Assembly (NCBI RefSeq): GCF_900106975.1
Contig: NZ_FNNU01000004.1
Location: forward strand, 62,001-126,000
Direction of reading: 5' to 3'
DNA from: Pseudomonas kuykendallii
Lineage (GTDB): Bacteria; Pseudomonadota; Gammaproteobacteria; Pseudomonadales; Pseudomonadaceae
DNA: 64,000 bases
Every line of letters starts with the position of its first letter. Position 1 is the stretch's first letter. Below are positions 38,275-47,549 of the stretch, piece by piece. Below the pieces are notes generated by a model, which worked only from the letters and a program-made list of their open reading frames with translations, had not been told where the DNA came from and searched no databases. A program made the position numbers and the translations under genes.

Positions 38275-39693
38275 ATGAGTATGACTGAGCAGATCCCCGT
38301 TCGAGATGTCACCCCACCGGTCAAAGCCGTCGACAACGTCGACCTTTACGCCAAGCGTGAAAAAATCTACACGCGAGCCTTCACCGGGTTGTTTCGCAAC
38401 CTTCGCCGTGTAGGCGGCGCACTGCTCTTCCTTCTCTACTTCGGCACTGCGTGGATCAATTGGGGCGGCCATCAGGCGGTCTGGTGGAACCTGCCAGAAC
38501 GCAAGTTCTATATCTTCGGCGCCACTTTCTGGCCGCAGGACTTCGTTCTGCTCTCCTGGCTGCTGATCATCTGCGCCTTCGGCCTGTTCTTCATCACGGT
38601 GTTCGCCGGGCGCGTATGGTGCGGGTACACCTGCCCACAGAGCGTTTGGACCTGGATATTCATGTGGGCGGAAAAGGTCAGTGAAGGCGACCGCAACCAG
38701 CGCATGAAACTGGATAAGGCGCCGATGAGTGCCAACAAGTTCTTCCGCAAGCTGGCCAAGCACAGCATTTGGATTGGCGTCTCGCTGATCACCGCCATCA
38801 CCTTCGTCGGTTATTTCACACCGATACGTGAGCTCGTACCTCACCTGCTCGCATTCAACATTGATGGCTGGGCGCTGTTCTGGGTTGGCTTCTTTACCCT
38901 CGCGACTTATGGAAATGCCGGCTATCTGCGTGAGCAGGTCTGCGTCTACATGTGCCCCTATGCACGCTTCCAGAGCGTGATGTTCGACAAGGACACCCTG
39001 ATCGTGTCCTACGACCCACGCCGCGGCGAAACACGCGGGCCGCGCAAGAAAAGCGTCGACTACAAGGCCCAGGGCCTGGGCGATTGCATCGACTGCACCA
39101 TGTGCGTCCAGGTGTGCCCCACCGGCATCGACATCCGCGACGGTCTGCAGATCGAATGCATCGGCTGCGCCGCCTGCATCGATGCCTGCGACACCATCAT
39201 GGACAAGATGAACTATCCGCGCGGGCTGATCAGCTATACCACCGAGCACAATCTCTCCGGACAGAAGACCAACCTGCTGCGCCCTCGCCTCATCGGCTAT
39301 GCGGTCGCACTGGTGGCGATGATCGGTTTGTTCGCCTATGCGATCTCGGCCCGCCCACTGGTTCAGATCGATGTGCTCAAGGATCGTGTGCTGTACCGCG
39401 AGAACGAAGAAGGCAGGATCGAGAACGTCTACACGCTGAAACTGATGAACAAGGCCCAGCATGACGTGACCTTGGTGATCGAAGCGGACGGTATCGAAGG
39501 CCTGCAGTATCAGGGCAAGGCGGAGGTCCGAGTCGCGGCAGGCGAGGTCCTCTCGATCCCCGTCGAGCTTTCCGTCGACCCAGAGAAACTGCCATCAAGC
39601 ACCAACAAGGTCATGTTCCGCATCAGATCCGCCGATGACTCCACCCTCGAAAACGAAGCCGACAGCCGATTCATTGGCCCAAGCGTTCGCTAA
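38275..39693 (+). CDS. ccoG: Cytochrome oxidase accessory protein CcoG
   Basis: A 472-residue membrane polyferredoxin (FixG/RdxA family) that helps reduce copper for cbb3 assembly. Several helices are visible (LLFLLYFGTAWINW, FVLLSWLLIICAFGLFFIT). The conserved CGYTCPQSVW, the 4Fe-4S clusters in CIDCTMCVQVCPTGIDIRDGLQIECIGCAACIDAC, and a C-terminal immunoglobulin-like domain are present. The start could be the ATG at 38275 or 38281. First gene of the ccoG-fixH-ccoI-ccoS assembly cluster. Confidence 0.96.
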   Translation: MSMTEQIPVRDVTPPVKAVDNVDLYAKREKIYTRAFTGLFRNLRRVGGALLFLLYFGTAWINWGGHQAVWWNLPERKFYIFGATFWPQDFVLLSWLLIICAFGLFFITVFAGRVWCGYTCPQSVWTWIFMWAEKVSEGDRNQRMKLDKAPMSANKFFRKLAKHSIWIGVSLITAITFVGYFTPIRELVPHLLAFNIDGWALFWVGFFTLATYGNAGYLREQVCVYMCPYARFQSVMFDKDTLIVSYDPRRGETRGPRKKSVDYKAQGLGDCIDCTMCVQVCPTGIDIRDGLQIECIGCAACIDACDTIMDKMNYPRGLISYTTEHNLSGQKTNLLRPRLIGYAVALVAMIGLFAYAISARPLVQIDVLKDRVLYRENEEGRIENVYTLKLMNKAQHDVTLVIEADGIEGLQYQGKAEVRVAAGEVLSIPVELSVDPEKLPSSTNKVMFRIRSADDSTLENEADSRFIGPSVR

Positions 39694-39705
39694 CTAAGGA
39701 TTCTT

Positions 39706-40203
39706 ATGCAAGCCGAAGTAGTAAGCAGTTGGTACAAGCAACCTTGGGCGTGGTTCGTCATCGCATTGCTCGCATTTTCCGTAGTTCTTGGGCTTTCCCT
39801 GCTGACGATCGCAATCCGCAACTCCGACAGCCTCGTGGTGGACAACTATTACGACGCCGGCAAGGGCATCAATACATCGCTGGACCGTGAGGTGCTCGCG
39901 CGCCAGTTGAAGATGAGTGCCGAGTTGGTGATGGACGAAAACACCGGCGTCGCTGAAATCCATCTTAAGGGCATCAGCCAGCCGCAGCAGATCGTGCTCA
40001 ACCTGATCTCGCCCACCCAGCCAGAAAAAGATCGGCGAATAGTGCTGCAACCGCAGGGCGACGGCGTCTACCAGGGGCAAACCCAGGAGCCGATCGAAGG
40101 CCGTCGCTTCGTTGAGCTGCTTGGCACGGAGGGCGGCAAGGACTGGCGCCTGTTCGAAGAAGAGGAAGTCGCTCCCGGTCGGCAAATCCTGCTCGGCGAC
40201 TGA
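39706..40203 (+). CDS. ccoH: cbb3 assembly protein FixH/CcoH
   Basis: A 165-residue membrane protein with one N-terminal helix ([25 protein letters not shown]) and a periplasmic domain with the family [18 protein letters not shown] motif. FixH/CcoH is needed for stable cbb3 assembly. Twelve bases after ccoG, eight before ccoI. Confidence 0.93.
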   Translation: MQAEVVSSWYKQPWAWFVIALLAFSVVLGLSLLTIAIRNSDSLVVDNYYDAGKGINTSLDREVLARQLKMSAELVMDENTGVAEIHLKGISQPQQIVLNLISPTQPEKDRRIVLQPQGDGVYQGQTQEPIEGRRFVELLGTEGGKDWRLFEEEEVAPGRQILLGD

Positions 40204-40211
40204 GCCGCCGC

Positions 40212-42680
40212 ATGAGCAGTACGCCCATATCTTGCTATCACTGCGGCCTGCCGGTCACCACCGGAGACCGCTTCCAGGCCCGCGTGCTGGGCGAGACGCG
40301 GGCCTTGTGCTGTCCAGGTTGCCAGGCGGTCGCCGAAGCGATCATCGCTGGCGGACTGGAGAGCTACTACAAGCACCGCAGCGAAACCTCGGCGAATCCG
40401 GAAGCCCTGCCCCGTGCCCTCACCGATGAACTCGCGCTGTACGACCGCAGCGACGTACAGCAGCCGTTCGTGCGCCACGAGAATGATCTCGCCAGCACCA
40501 GCCTGATGATCGAAGGGATTAGTTGCGCGGCCTGCGGCTGGCTGATCGAAAAGCATCTGCGCGGTGTCGATGGCATCGCCGAGGTGCACCTCAATCTGTC
40601 CAATCAGCGTCTACAAGTAAGCTGGGACGATGCCCGAGTTCCATTGAGCCAGTTGCTTCAGGAGTTGCGTCGGATCGGCTATGCCGGCTACCCGTATCAG
40701 GCCGACGCAGCCGCCGAGCGGCTCAATCAGGAAAACCGCCGGGCACTGCGACAGCTGGGACTGGCCGGGCTGCTGTGGATGCAAGTGATGATGGCGGCCA
40801 TGGCTACATGGCCAGAGTTCAACCTCGATCTGTCGCCAGAGTTGGACAAGATCCTGCGCTGGGTCAGCCTGTTCCTCACCACACCGATCGTCTTCTACTG
40901 CTGCGGCTCGTTTTTCCGCGGCGCACTACGCGACCTGCGCACCCGTCACCTGACCATGGACGTCTCGGTGTCGCTGGCGATCGGTGGCGCCTACCTCGCC
41001 GGCATCTGGTCGACGGTGACAGGCGTCGGCGAGCTGTACTTCGATGCCGTCGGCATGTTCGCCTTGTTCCTTCTCTCCGGCCGCTATCTCGAACGCCGCG
41101 CCCGCGAACGCACCGCCGCCGCCACCGCGCAACTGGTCAACCTGCTGCCGGCCTCCTGCCTGCGATTGGATTCGGCGGGCCAGAGCGAGCGCATTCTGCT
41201 CAGCGAGCTGGCGATCGGCGATCGGGTGCTGGTGCCGCCGGGCTCGCTGCTGCCTGCCGACGGGCGCATTCTCGAGGGTCAGTCGAGCATCGACGAATCG
41301 CTGCTGACAGGCGAGTACCTTCCCCTTGCACGCGCCCAGGGCGACAGCGTTACCGCAGGCACGCTCAACGTCGAAGGCCCCCTGAAGGTCGAGGTTCAGG
41401 CCTTGGGCGACGATACCCGTCTTTCGGCGATCGTCCGCTTGCTGGAGCGTGCCCAGGCGGATAAACCACGGCTCGCGGAACTGGCCGATCGTGTGGCTCA
41501 GTGGTTCCTCCTGATAGTGCTGGCCATCACGGCCGCAGTCGGCCTCTACTGGTGGCAGATCGATCACCAGCGTGCCTTCTGGATCGTCCTCGCCCTGCTG
41601 GTCGCCACCTGCCCCTGTGCTCTATCGCTGGCAACGCCTACCGCGCTGACCACGGCCACCGGAAGCCTGCACAAGCTCGGCCTGCTGCTTACCCGTGGGC
41701 ACTTCCTCGAAGGCCTGAACCGCATCGATACGGTGATCTTCGACAAGACGGGAACGCTCACCGAAGGTCGGCTGACCCTCGGCGGGATTTACCCGCTGCG
41801 TGATCTCGATGCCGACACCTGCCTGGCCCTCGCCGCCGCGCTGGAGAACCGCTCCGAGCACCCGATCGCCAAGGCGTTCGGCCGCGCGCCCCAGGCCGCC
41901 GAACGGGTCGAAAGCGCCCCGGGGCTTGGGCTCGAAGGCTGGGTCGAGGGCCGCCAGCTACGCATCGGTCAGCCCGCCTTCGTCGCCTCGCTCACGGCCG
42001 GGTCGGCTCCCGAGATACCGGGTGATCAGGGCCAATGGTTGTTGTTGGGTGACAACCTGGGGCCGCTAGCCTGGCTGGTGTTGAACGACCGTCTGCGCGC
42101 GGATGCTCCCGCGCTCGTCGACGCCTGCCGCGCGCGCAACTGGAAGGTACTGCTGCTCTCCGGCGACAGCTCGCCGATGGTGGGCGAGATCGCCGCACAG
42201 CTCGGCATAGACGACGCCCGCGGAGGACTTACCCCCGAAGCCAAGTTGACCGTTCTTCGCGAGCTGCGCGACAGCGGAAGGCATGTACTGATGCTCGGTG
42301 ACGGGATCAACGACGTACCGGTGCTCGCCGCCGCGGACATCAGCGTCGCCATGGGCTCGGCGACTGACCTGGCAAAAACCAGCGCCGACGCCGTGCTTCT
42401 CTCCAATCGCCTCGACAGCCTGGTTCAGGCGTTCCGTATCGCCCGGCGCACTCGACGCATCATCATCGAAAACCTCGGTTGGGCGTGCTTGTATAATGGC
42501 TGCGTCCTGCCCTTCGCGGCGGTTGGCTGGGTGACTCCGCTGTGGGCGGCATTGGGTATGTCGCTGAGTTCGCTGCTGGTAGTACTGAATGCGTTGCGTC
42601 TGTCCCTGGAGAGCGACGACATCCGGCCCGCGCCCCCCCTGTCTGCCCGGCCTGAGACCGTCCAAATGGAGCATCCATGA
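40212..42680 (+). CDS. ccoI: Copper-transporting P1B ATPase of cbb3 assembly
   Basis: An 822-residue P-type ATPase exporting Cu+ for insertion into the oxidase. The N-terminus has a Cys-rich site (CYHCGLPV, LCCPGCQAV) and an HMA domain with GISCAACGW. The membrane CPC motif (VATCPCALSLATPTA), phosphorylation DKTGTLTEG, and hinge GDGINDVPVLAAADISVAMG are intact. It overlaps ccoS by four bases, the usual FixGHIS order. Confidence 0.96.
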   Translation: MSSTPISCYHCGLPVTTGDRFQARVLGETRALCCPGCQAVAEAIIAGGLESYYKHRSETSANPEALPRALTDELALYDRSDVQQPFVRHENDLASTSLMIEGISCAACGWLIEKHLRGVDGIAEVHLNLSNQRLQVSWDDARVPLSQLLQELRRIGYAGYPYQADAAAERLNQENRRALRQLGLAGLLWMQVMMAAMATWPEFNLDLSPELDKILRWVSLFLTTPIVFYCCGSFFRGALRDLRTRHLTMDVSVSLAIGGAYLAGIWSTVTGVGELYFDAVGMFALFLLSGRYLERRARERTAAATAQLVNLLPASCLRLDSAGQSERILLSELAIGDRVLVPPGSLLPADGRILEGQSSIDESLLTGEYLPLARAQGDSVTAGTLNVEGPLKVEVQALGDDTRLSAIVRLLERAQADKPRLAELADRVAQWFLLIVLAITAAVGLYWWQIDHQRAFWIVLALLVATCPCALSLATPTALTTATGSLHKLGLLLTRGHFLEGLNRIDTVIFDKTGTLTEGRLTLGGIYPLRDLDADTCLALAAALENRSEHPIAKAFGRAPQAAERVESAPGLGLEGWVEGRQLRIGQPAFVASLTAGSAPEIPGDQGQWLLLGDNLGPLAWLVLNDRLRADAPALVDACRARNWKVLLLSGDSSPMVGEIAAQLGIDDARGGLTPEAKLTVLRELRDSGRHVLMLGDGINDVPVLAAADISVAMGSATDLAKTSADAVLLSNRLDSLVQAFRIARRTRRIIIENLGWACLYNGCVLPFAAVGWVTPLWAALGMSLSSLLVVLNALRLSLESDDIRPAPPLSARPETVQMEHP

Positions 42681-42883
42681 CCGCGCTGTACGTAATGATT
42701 CCGATCGCCGTTATTGTCGTCGGCCTCGCCATCTGGCTGTTCTTCTGGGCCGTCGATTCTGGCCAGTACGACGATATGGAAAGCCCGGCCCACAGCATTC
42801 TTTTCGATGACGAAGACCCACGCCACCAGGCGGGCATCGACGAAGCCGAAGGGCGTCCTGCCAAGGAACGCCCGCTTGACTGA
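42677..42883 (+). CDS. ccoS: cbb3 assembly protein CcoS
   Basis: A 68-residue single-helix protein, MTALYVMIPIAVIVVGLAIWLFFWAVDSGQYDDMESPAHSILFDDED. The short N-terminal helix and the SGQYDD...P...IL..D motif are typical of CcoS, required for cofactor insertion in cbb3. Overlaps ccoI at its start and the next gene at its end. Confidence 0.95.
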   Translation: MTALYVMIPIAVIVVGLAIWLFFWAVDSGQYDDMESPAHSILFDDEDPRHQAGIDEAEGRPAKERPLD

Positions 42884-43583
42884 GTTGCTGCCACTACTGG
42901 TCTCCGCGTTCATCCTCGGCCTGCTAGGCGGCGGTCACTGCCTGGGCATGTGTGGCGGCCTCATGGGGGCGCTGACCATGGCCACCCCACCCGAGCAGCG
43001 CGGACGCCGGCTACAGCTGCTGATTGGCTACAACCTCGGACGGATACTCAGCTACGCCAGCGCCGGACTGCTGATCGGCAGCGCCGGCTGGGCAGTCGCG
43101 AACAGCCCGGTGGCCCTGGGCATGCGCATCGCGGCGGGCCTGTTGCTGATCGTCATGGGGCTGTATCTGGCCGGCTGGTGGAGCGGCCTCGTCCGCATCG
43201 AGGGGCTTGGCCGGCGGCTCTGGCGCTACCTCCAGCCGCTGAGCAAACGCCTTTTGCCCGTCAACAGCCTCCCACGCGCGCTACTGTTCGGCGCGTTGTG
43301 GGGCTGGCTGCCCTGCGGGCTCGTCTATAGCACACTGCTGTGGTCGGCCAGCCAGGGCAACGCGCTGCATAGCGCGCTGTTGATGCTGGTGTTCGGACTT
43401 GGTACTTGGCCCGTGCTGCTCGCCACCGGCCTCGCAGCCGAGCGCCTGACCGCCCTGCTGCGAAAGCGCGGCGTGCGCATCGCCGGAGGGCTCTTGGTCA
43501 TCCTCTTCGGCATCTGGACCCTGCCCGGCCCACACCAGGCCCTGCTGATGGGGCACGCTGGGCACACTTCAAGCCAGCATTGA
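42876..43583 (+). CDS. TauE/SafE-like membrane protein of the cco cluster
   Basis: A 235-residue, six-helix protein. The start is proposed as TTG at 42876 (reading TTG ACT GAG TTG), with AAGGA eight bases before it inside ccoS; ATG-initiated alternatives upstream would read ccoS out of frame. The N-terminal GLLGGGHCLGMCGGLMGAL is the conserved His-Cys motif of the COG2836 TauE-like proteins that sit next to ccoS in many pseudomonads. A role in copper or redox supply for cbb3 is inferred from context. Confidence 0.85.
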   Translation: MTELLPLLVSAFILGLLGGGHCLGMCGGLMGALTMATPPEQRGRRLQLLIGYNLGRILSYASAGLLIGSAGWAVANSPVALGMRIAAGLLLIVMGLYLAGWWSGLVRIEGLGRRLWRYLQPLSKRLLPVNSLPRALLFGALWGWLPCGLVYSTLLWSASQGNALHSALLMLVFGLGTWPVLLATGLAAERLTALLRKRGVRIAGGLLVILFGIWTLPGPHQALLMGHAGHTSSQH

Positions 43584-43737
43584 CGCAGCTTTGGGCATCA
43601 TGTGTCAGCCGTGGCAGCGCCACCACCGCGCACGCTGAATGCGAGGCAGCTCGTCTCTGTATCGATAGCGAATCCAGACCGAAAGACCTCGCCAACCGAC
43701 CGCTCGGGACGTACGAAAAGCCCTCTGCCAGAGCTGG

Positions 43738-43751
43738 TTGATGCAGGTCAA
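43738..43751 (+). promoter_or_regulatory. Anr box for hemN
   Basis: TTGATGCAGGTCAA matches TTGAT-N4-ATCAA with one mismatch. A TAGACT at 43774-43779 lies at the distance expected for a class II FNR promoter -10, giving a start near 43786. hemN is known to be Anr-controlled in P. aeruginosa. Confidence 0.6.
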
Positions 43752-43810
43752 GGAGGCCCATGGCCGCGCCTCCTAGACTTGCCCGACCTGAATGCTACGG
43801 TACCGCCGCA

Positions 43811-45193
43811 ATGCACGACTCCATCTGCTGGGACACCAATCTGATCCGCCGCTACGACATGGCCGGACCACGCTACACCTCCTACCCAACGGCAGTGCAG
43901 TTCAACAACGGCGTCGGTTCGTTCGATCTGCTTCATGCGCTTCGCGACAGCCGCAAAGCCATGCGCCCGCTTTCGCTTTACATCCACGTGCCGTTCTGCG
44001 CCAACATTTGCTACTACTGCGCCTGCAACAAGGTGGTCACGAAGGACCGCGGTCGCGCACTACCCTATCTCGAGCGGCTGGAAAAAGAGATCGAACTGAT
44101 CGCCTGTCACCTCGACCCGCACCAGACCGTGGAGCAGCTGCATTTCGGCGGCGGCACGCCGACGTTCCTTAGCCACGACGAACTGCGTCGGCTCATGGGC
44201 CATCTGCGCAAACACTTCAATCTGCTGGATGACGACTCAGGCGACTACGGCATTGAGATCGACCCGCGCGAAGCCGACTGGTCGACCATGGGTCTGCTCC
44301 GCGAACTCGGTTTCAACCGCGTGAGCCTGGGTGTTCAGGATCTCGATCCCGACGTACAGCGCGCCGTGAACCGTCTGCAGAGCCTCGAAGAAACGCGCGC
44401 CATCGTCGATGCCGCACACACCCTGCAGTTCCGCTCGGTAAACATTGACTTGATTTACGGCCTGCCCAAGCAGGACCCGGAACGCTTCGCCCGGACGGTC
44501 GAAGAAGTCATCGCCTTGCAACCGGATCGCCTGTCGGTGTTCAACTATGCGCACCTGCCGGAACGCTTCATGCCGCAGCGGCGGATCAACGCTGCCGAGC
44601 TGCCGAGCCCGGCGAAAAAACTGGAAATGCTGCAGACCAGCATCGACCAGTTGACCGCGGCAGGTTATCGCTACATCGGCATGGACCACTTCGCCCTGCC
44701 GGACGACGAGCTGGCCATCGCCCAGGAAGATGGCACCCTGCAGCGCAACTTCCAGGGCTACACCACCCATGGCCACTGCGATCTGATCGGCCTTGGCGTC
44801 TCGGCCATCAGTCAGATCGGCGATCTTTACAGCCAAAACAGCAGCGATCTGAACAACTACCAGCAGAGCTTGGACAGCAATCAACTGGCGACACTGCGCG
44901 GCCTGCAGTGCAACGAGGACGACCGGGTCCGCCGGGCGGTCATCCAGCAACTTATCTGCGAGTTCCAACTGGATTTCGCCGATATCGAACGAGCCTACTC
45001 GATCGATTTCCGCAACTACTTTTCCGAAGTCTGGCCGCAGCTGCAGCAGATGGCGCGCGACGGGCTGATCGACCTGACGGAGGAACGCATCGAGGTCCGT
45101 CCCTCGGGACGCCTGCTGGTACGTTCCGTCTGTATGCTGTTCGATCATTACCTCGCACAGCAGAACACCCAGCGCTACTCGCGGGTCATCTGA
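43811..45193 (+). CDS. hemN: Oxygen-independent coproporphyrinogen III oxidase
   Basis: A 460-residue radical SAM enzyme making protoporphyrinogen without O2. The cluster cysteines are HVPFCANICYYCACNKV (Cys63, 67, 70), followed by the SAM-binding FGGGTPTFL and the HemN C-terminal domain. I start at ATG 43811 (MHDSICWDTNLIRRYDMAGPRYTSYPTAVQF), where homologues begin. An in-frame ATG at 43760 has a better AAGGAGG site but would overlap the predicted Anr promoter. Confidence 0.95.
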   Translation: MHDSICWDTNLIRRYDMAGPRYTSYPTAVQFNNGVGSFDLLHALRDSRKAMRPLSLYIHVPFCANICYYCACNKVVTKDRGRALPYLERLEKEIELIACHLDPHQTVEQLHFGGGTPTFLSHDELRRLMGHLRKHFNLLDDDSGDYGIEIDPREADWSTMGLLRELGFNRVSLGVQDLDPDVQRAVNRLQSLEETRAIVDAAHTLQFRSVNIDLIYGLPKQDPERFARTVEEVIALQPDRLSVFNYAHLPERFMPQRRINAAELPSPAKKLEMLQTSIDQLTAAGYRYIGMDHFALPDDELAIAQEDGTLQRNFQGYTTHGHCDLIGLGVSAISQIGDLYSQNSSDLNNYQQSLDSNQLATLRGLQCNEDDRVRRAVIQQLICEFQLDFADIERAYSIDFRNYFSEVWPQLQQMARDGLIDLTEERIEVRPSGRLLVRSVCMLFDHYLAQQNTQRYSRVI

Positions 45194-45201
45194 AGGCGCA
45201 T

Positions 45202-45223
45202 GCCTCTGCGGCATCGCAGAGGC
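45202..45223 (+). terminator. Hairpin after hemN
   Basis: Perfect nine-base stem GCCTCTGCG / CGCAGAGGC with loop GCAT, nine bases after the hemN stop. No T-run follows, so intrinsic termination is uncertain. Confidence 0.4.
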
Positions 45224-45357
45224 TCGCTCGGCACACTACACCTCCCAGCGCCCCTTTGCCCCGACGCCCTTGTAGGGGGGCGGACATCTGTCGACTGGCC
45301 CTTGTTCCCCGGCTGGAGTAACCTTGCCGCTGAATTCGTCAGACCAGGTACCCCCTC

Positions 45358-46092
45358 ATGTCCGAGTCGATCAAGGTTCGTGGACAACATCAGGCTCACT
45401 GCAAGGATTGCAGCCTGGCTCCGCTGTGCTTGCCGCTATCGCTGAATATGGAAGACATGGACGCGCTCGACGAAATCGTCAAGCGTGGCCGTCCGCTCAA
45501 AAAGGGTGAATTCCTGTTCCGCCAGGGAGATGTCTTCGGTTCCGTGTTCGCGGTGCGCTCCGGGGCGTTGAAAACCTTCAGCGTGACCGACGACGGCGAA
45601 GAGCAGATTACCGGCTTCCACCTGCCCAGCGAGCTGGTCGGCCTCTCCGGCATGGATACGGAACTCTATCCGGTCTCCGCGCAAGCGCTGGAAACCACCT
45701 CCGTTTGCGAGATACCTTTCGAGCGTCTCGACGAGCTTTCGGTACAGTTGCCGCAGCTGCGTCGCCAGTTGATGCGCGTGATGAGCCGCGAGATCCGCGA
45801 CGACCAGCAGATGATGCTGTTGCTGTCGAAAAAGACGGCCGACGAGCGCATCGCCACCTTCCTGGTCAACCTGTCCGCGCGCTTCCGCGCCCGCGGCTTT
45901 TCCGCCAGCCAGTTCCGTCTGTCGATGTCGCGCAACGAGATCGGAAACTACCTCGGCCTCGCGGTCGAAACCGTCTCCCGCGTGTTCACCCGCTTCCAGC
46001 AAAACGGTCTGCTGGCTGCCGAGGGCAAGGAAGTTCACATCCTCGACCCGATCGAGCTGTGTGCCCTGGCCGGCGGCAACCTGGAGGGCTGA
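45358..46092 (+). CDS. anr: Anr, oxygen-sensing FNR-family regulator
   Basis: A 244-residue regulator of the microaerobic and anaerobic response. N-terminal cysteines ([11 protein letters not shown], Cys15, 18, 24) with a fourth in TTSVCEIPF ligate the O2-labile 4Fe-4S cluster; the cyclic-nucleotide-like sensor, dimerisation helix and C-terminal helix-turn-helix ([24 protein letters not shown]) follow. Its DNA site is TTGAT-N4-ATCAA, found before ccoN and hemN here. It is monocistronic, with a terminator after it. Confidence 0.97.
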   Translation: MSESIKVRGQHQAHCKDCSLAPLCLPLSLNMEDMDALDEIVKRGRPLKKGEFLFRQGDVFGSVFAVRSGALKTFSVTDDGEEQITGFHLPSELVGLSGMDTELYPVSAQALETTSVCEIPFERLDELSVQLPQLRRQLMRVMSREIRDDQQMMLLLSKKTADERIATFLVNLSARFRARGFSASQFRLSMSRNEIGNYLGLAVETVSRVFTRFQQNGLLAAEGKEVHILDPIELCALAGGNLEG

Positions 46093-46118
46093 TTCCCCCC
46101 TCCGATCCGATTCAAACG

Positions 46119-46155
46119 ACGCGCCTGCGGCCTCCTTGCCCAGGCGCGTTTATCT
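46119..46155 (+). terminator. Intrinsic terminator after anr
   Basis: Stem ACGCGCCTG / CAGGCGCGT with a 13-base loop, followed by TTATCTT, 27 bases after the anr stop. Also close upstream of apt. Confidence 0.6.
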
Positions 46156-46200
46156 TGGCGCGCCATGGCGCCAGTTCCCACTCAAGTCACAGGTTCCTCG

Positions 46201-46749
46201 ATGATCTTCGACGAATTCGCCATCAAATCCGTTATCCGTCCGGTCGTGGACTTCCCCAAGCCGGGCGTGGTGTTTCGCGACATCACGCCGCTGTTCCAGT
46301 CGCCGCGCGCGTTGCGAATGGTCGTGGACAGCTTCATCCAGCGCTATGTGGAAGCAGAATTCAGTCACGTCGGCGCCCTTGATGCCCGCGGCTTCCTGCT
46401 AGGCCCCATCATCGCCTACGAGCTGAACAAGCCGCTGATCCTGTTCCGCAAGAAGGGCAAGTTGCCGGCCGATCTGCTGGTGGAAACCTATTCCACCGAA
46501 TACGGCGATTCGGTCATCGAAGTGCAGCGCGACAGCCTGTGCGAGGGCGACTCCGTGTTGCTGATGGATGACCTTATCGCCACCGGCGGGACGCTGATCG
46601 CCGCCGCCAACCTGGTCAAGCGCATGGGCGCCAGCGTCTACGAAGCCGCCGCGATCATCGACCTTCCGGAACTGGGCGGCTCGACCAAGCTGAGCGACGC
46701 CGGTATTTCTACCTTCACCCTCACCGCATTCGCCCTCGACGAACGCTGA
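46201..46749 (+). CDS. apt: Adenine phosphoribosyltransferase
   Basis: A 182-residue enzyme salvaging adenine with PRPP to [36 protein letters not shown] is the Apt N-terminus, and the PRPP loop [17 protein letters not shown] is intact. A 12-codon in-frame extension upstream was rejected. Standard length. Confidence 0.97.
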   Translation: MIFDEFAIKSVIRPVVDFPKPGVVFRDITPLFQSPRALRMVVDSFIQRYVEAEFSHVGALDARGFLLGPIIAYELNKPLILFRKKGKLPADLLVETYSTEYGDSVIEVQRDSLCEGDSVLLMDDLIATGGTLIAAANLVKRMGASVYEAAAIIDLPELGGSTKLSDAGISTFTLTAFALDER

Positions 46750-46757
46750 ATCGCGGT

Positions 46758-47435
46758 TCAGGCGCGCCGCTGCAGGCCATCGAGCAGGCTCGCGCCGATG
46801 AACAGATCGATGATCATCTCTTCCGCCTCGGCACTCAGCGAGGCGCGCCGATCAACCTGCTCCAGATAGTCCAGTGACGACTGGAACAGGTGGCGACTGA
46901 CCAGCGAAGACAGCCGCAGCAGCGTTTCTCCCTCGAGCCCTCCGAGAAGCCCGAGCTCCAGCATATCCTCGGCCATGTCACGGGCGAACGCCTCCATCAC
47001 CTCGCGCAACGCGGCGCGCAGGACCGGGGAAGCACCGTGCAACTCGCGGACACCCACGATGAAACCGCTGGGATTCTGCTCGACGAAACGGAAGTACAGG
47101 CGAACCGTTTCGCGGCACACCAGGCGACTGCGCCCCAGGTCGACCCCCAGCACCATCGGCCCTATCGGTCCGTTCGCTTGCGCGCGCTGCGCCGCCTCCC
47201 GACGCAGTTCGCGCAGCGGCTGGCGCAACTGCTCGGAGAGGTCCTGGATCAGCGCCAGCCCCAGCGCATCGAGACTGTCGAAATGCCGATAGAAGGTGTT
47301 TGGATTGAGCCCCGCCTCGCGCGCGAGCTCGCGCAAACCCAGGCTGCCCAGGCTGCGCGACCCCGCCACCAGGCGTAGCGCCGCCTGCATCAACTGTTGC
47401 TTCCCCGCTGCCCTTTCCTGCTGAAGCCGAACCAT
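46758..47435 (-). CDS. TetR-family regulator
   Basis: A 225-residue regulator from ATG 47435 (MVRLQQERAAGKQQLMQAALRL). The helix-turn-helix SLGLRELAREAGLNPNTFYRHFDSLDAL is at about residues 28-55; the rest is a ligand-binding helical domain. It is divergent from the monooxygenase-SDR pair with a palindrome between them, so it probably represses both. Inducer unknown. Confidence 0.88.
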   Translation of the reverse strand: MVRLQQERAAGKQQLMQAALRLVAGSRSLGSLGLRELAREAGLNPNTFYRHFDSLDALGLALIQDLSEQLRQPLRELRREAAQRAQANGPIGPMVLGVDLGRSRLVCRETVRLYFRFVEQNPSGFIVGVRELHGASPVLRAALREVMEAFARDMAEDMLELGLLGGLEGETLLRLSSLVSRHLFQSSLDYLEQVDRRASLSAEAEEMIIDLFIGASLLDGLQRRA

Positions 47436-47480
47436 CGTTTGCCTCGCGCCGCACACCCAACGGAGGTTAGGTTGCGCGAT

Positions 47481-47500
47481 AGGTATACAGTTGTCTACCT
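47481..47500. promoter_or_regulatory. Candidate TetR operator
   Basis: AGGTATACAGTTGTCTACCT is a 20-base inverted repeat with eight of ten arm positions paired. It lies in the 114-bp divergent region between the TetR gene and the monooxygenase, a typical operator location. Assignment to this regulator is inferred. Confidence 0.5.
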
Positions 47501-47549
47501 TTCGTGGGAGTCGCTTTCAATCGCGGCGAACTACAAGAGGATTCCCGCC

